The translations under genes and the position numbers were made by a program. Source: CAXDRM01 sp963991775 (GTDB lineage Bacteria; Pseudomonadota; Alphaproteobacteria; Rickettsiales; JABIRX01). From it: 21,599 nucleotides of DNA. This document shows positions 21,470-21,599 of the stretch, piece after piece. A model generated the notes under the pieces. That model searched no databases, was not told the origin of the DNA, and saw only the letters and a list, made by a program, of their open reading frames with translations. The stretch lies in contig CAXDRM010000015.1 in NCBI GenBank assembly GCA_963991775.1, positions 1 through 21,599 on the forward strand, read 5' to 3'. How positions within the stretch are numbered: the stretch's first letter is position 1; each line of letters opens with the position of its first letter.

Positions 21470-21599
21470 TTAGGTTCCCGAGTGATTCTCGGCCTTAGCC
21501 GAGAATTTTACCGAGGGGCCAAAGAAGCTGAATAGTTAAACATGAACATCTAAAGGATCTTTCGGTACAAACCTTCGCTTTGCTTCGGTTCACTCAAGA
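21470..21599. repeat. GGTTCCCGAG hairpin repeat, divergent copy running off the window
   Basis: Aligns with 10874-10957: GGTTCCCGAGTG, a hairpin, TTTACCGAGGGGCC, a GAAGCTGAATAG segment, and TAAAGGATCTTTCGGT. The hairpin here is ATTCTCGGC (21485-21493), loop CTTA, GCCGAGAAT (21498-21506), where other copies have CGCC/GGCG. A second stem AACC/GGTT surrounds TTCGCTTTGCTTC near 21571-21591. Confidence 0.65.

Larger units (their letters stand above)
20756..21599. repeat. Repeat mosaic downstream of mnmG
   Basis: No gene is seen in these 844 bases. Order: palindrome 20766-20828, shared block 20868-20992, palindrome 20997-21059, TGTTACC repeat 21092-21136, hairpin repeat 21169-21239, a GGCAGGCTCAGG unit (21303-21314), hairpin repeat 21318-21386, CATACTACCGGACAAAA (21429-21445), and the GGTTCCCGAG hairpin unit running to the window edge. 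Nearly every stretch has a relative elsewhere in the window. Confidence 0.8.

Noticed and set aside
20756..21599. CRISPR array or tandem repeat array
   Set aside because: Repeats differ in sequence, number only two or three per family and lack regular spacing and unique spacers.
20756..21599. Replication origin after mnmG
   Set aside because: Palindromes and A/T richness are suggestive, but I found no TTATCCACA-type DnaA boxes and no dnaA; the sequence is fully explained by dispersed repeats.

Overview
The window is AT-rich bacterial chromosome carrying thirteen housekeeping or metabolic genes, one GshB-like gene and one small membrane-protein gene. There is no coding sign of a phage, plasmid or transposase. 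Gene content (mnmG, ispG, pheT, purH, xseA, prmC, ruvX, tmk, tsaC, a TPR-methyltransferase resembling COG4976) points to a low-GC Pseudomonadota. An alphaproteobacterium of host-associated type (Rickettsiales/Holosporales-like) is my best guess. The MEP isoprenoid gene ispG, the purine gene purH and a prephenate-dehydrogenase-like gene suggest a broader metabolism than the most reduced intracellular Rickettsiaceae. The taxonomic placement is inference.

Layout. 1-660: repeat mosaic plus a small ORF remnant. 667-2337 (+): large GshB-like ATP-grasp protein. 2522-4027 (-): ispG-cutA pair. 4116-8228 (+): pheT, a YihY/BrkB membrane protein and a membrane-anchored alpha/beta hydrolase, closely packed. 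8229-8623: repeats. 8624-10171 (-): purH, divergent from ruvX (10233-10682, +). 10683-11001: repeats. 11002-11643 (-): tmk, divergent from a TPR-methyltransferase (11669-12811, +) and then a small two-helix membrane protein. 13330-15414 (-): xseA and tsaC. 15455-16336 (+): RDD membrane protein with a long histone-H1-like lysine tail. 16538-17377 (-): prmC, three bases from divergent tyrA-like gene 17381-18334 (+). 18908-20755 (+): mnmG. 20756-21599: repeat mosaic.

The most striking signal is a set of seven parS-like ParB-binding palindromes (GTTYCACGTGRAAC; one has a single end mismatch) between 7566 and 20280, all inside genes. Six of the seven are read in the same codon phase, so the same pentapeptide V-[SP]-R-[EG]-T appears in six unrelated proteins: hydrolase, PurH, XseA, PrmC, TyrA and MnmG. 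Such clustering, with mnmG present, suggests the chromosomal centromere near the replication origin. No parA, parB, rsmG or oriC is visible.

The second theme is a dense set of short interspersed palindromic repeats confined to gaps between genes. They form several families that are nested in one another, present in both orientations and shared between gaps up to 21 kb apart. One family keeps a hairpin whose sequence differs between copies while pairing is retained. Another gives an occupied/unoccupied site comparison that looks like insertion of a 63-bp palindrome. They resemble non-autonomous elements (MITE/REP-like). The repeats often sit right at gene ends, and one appears to supply the stop codon of the hydrolase gene.
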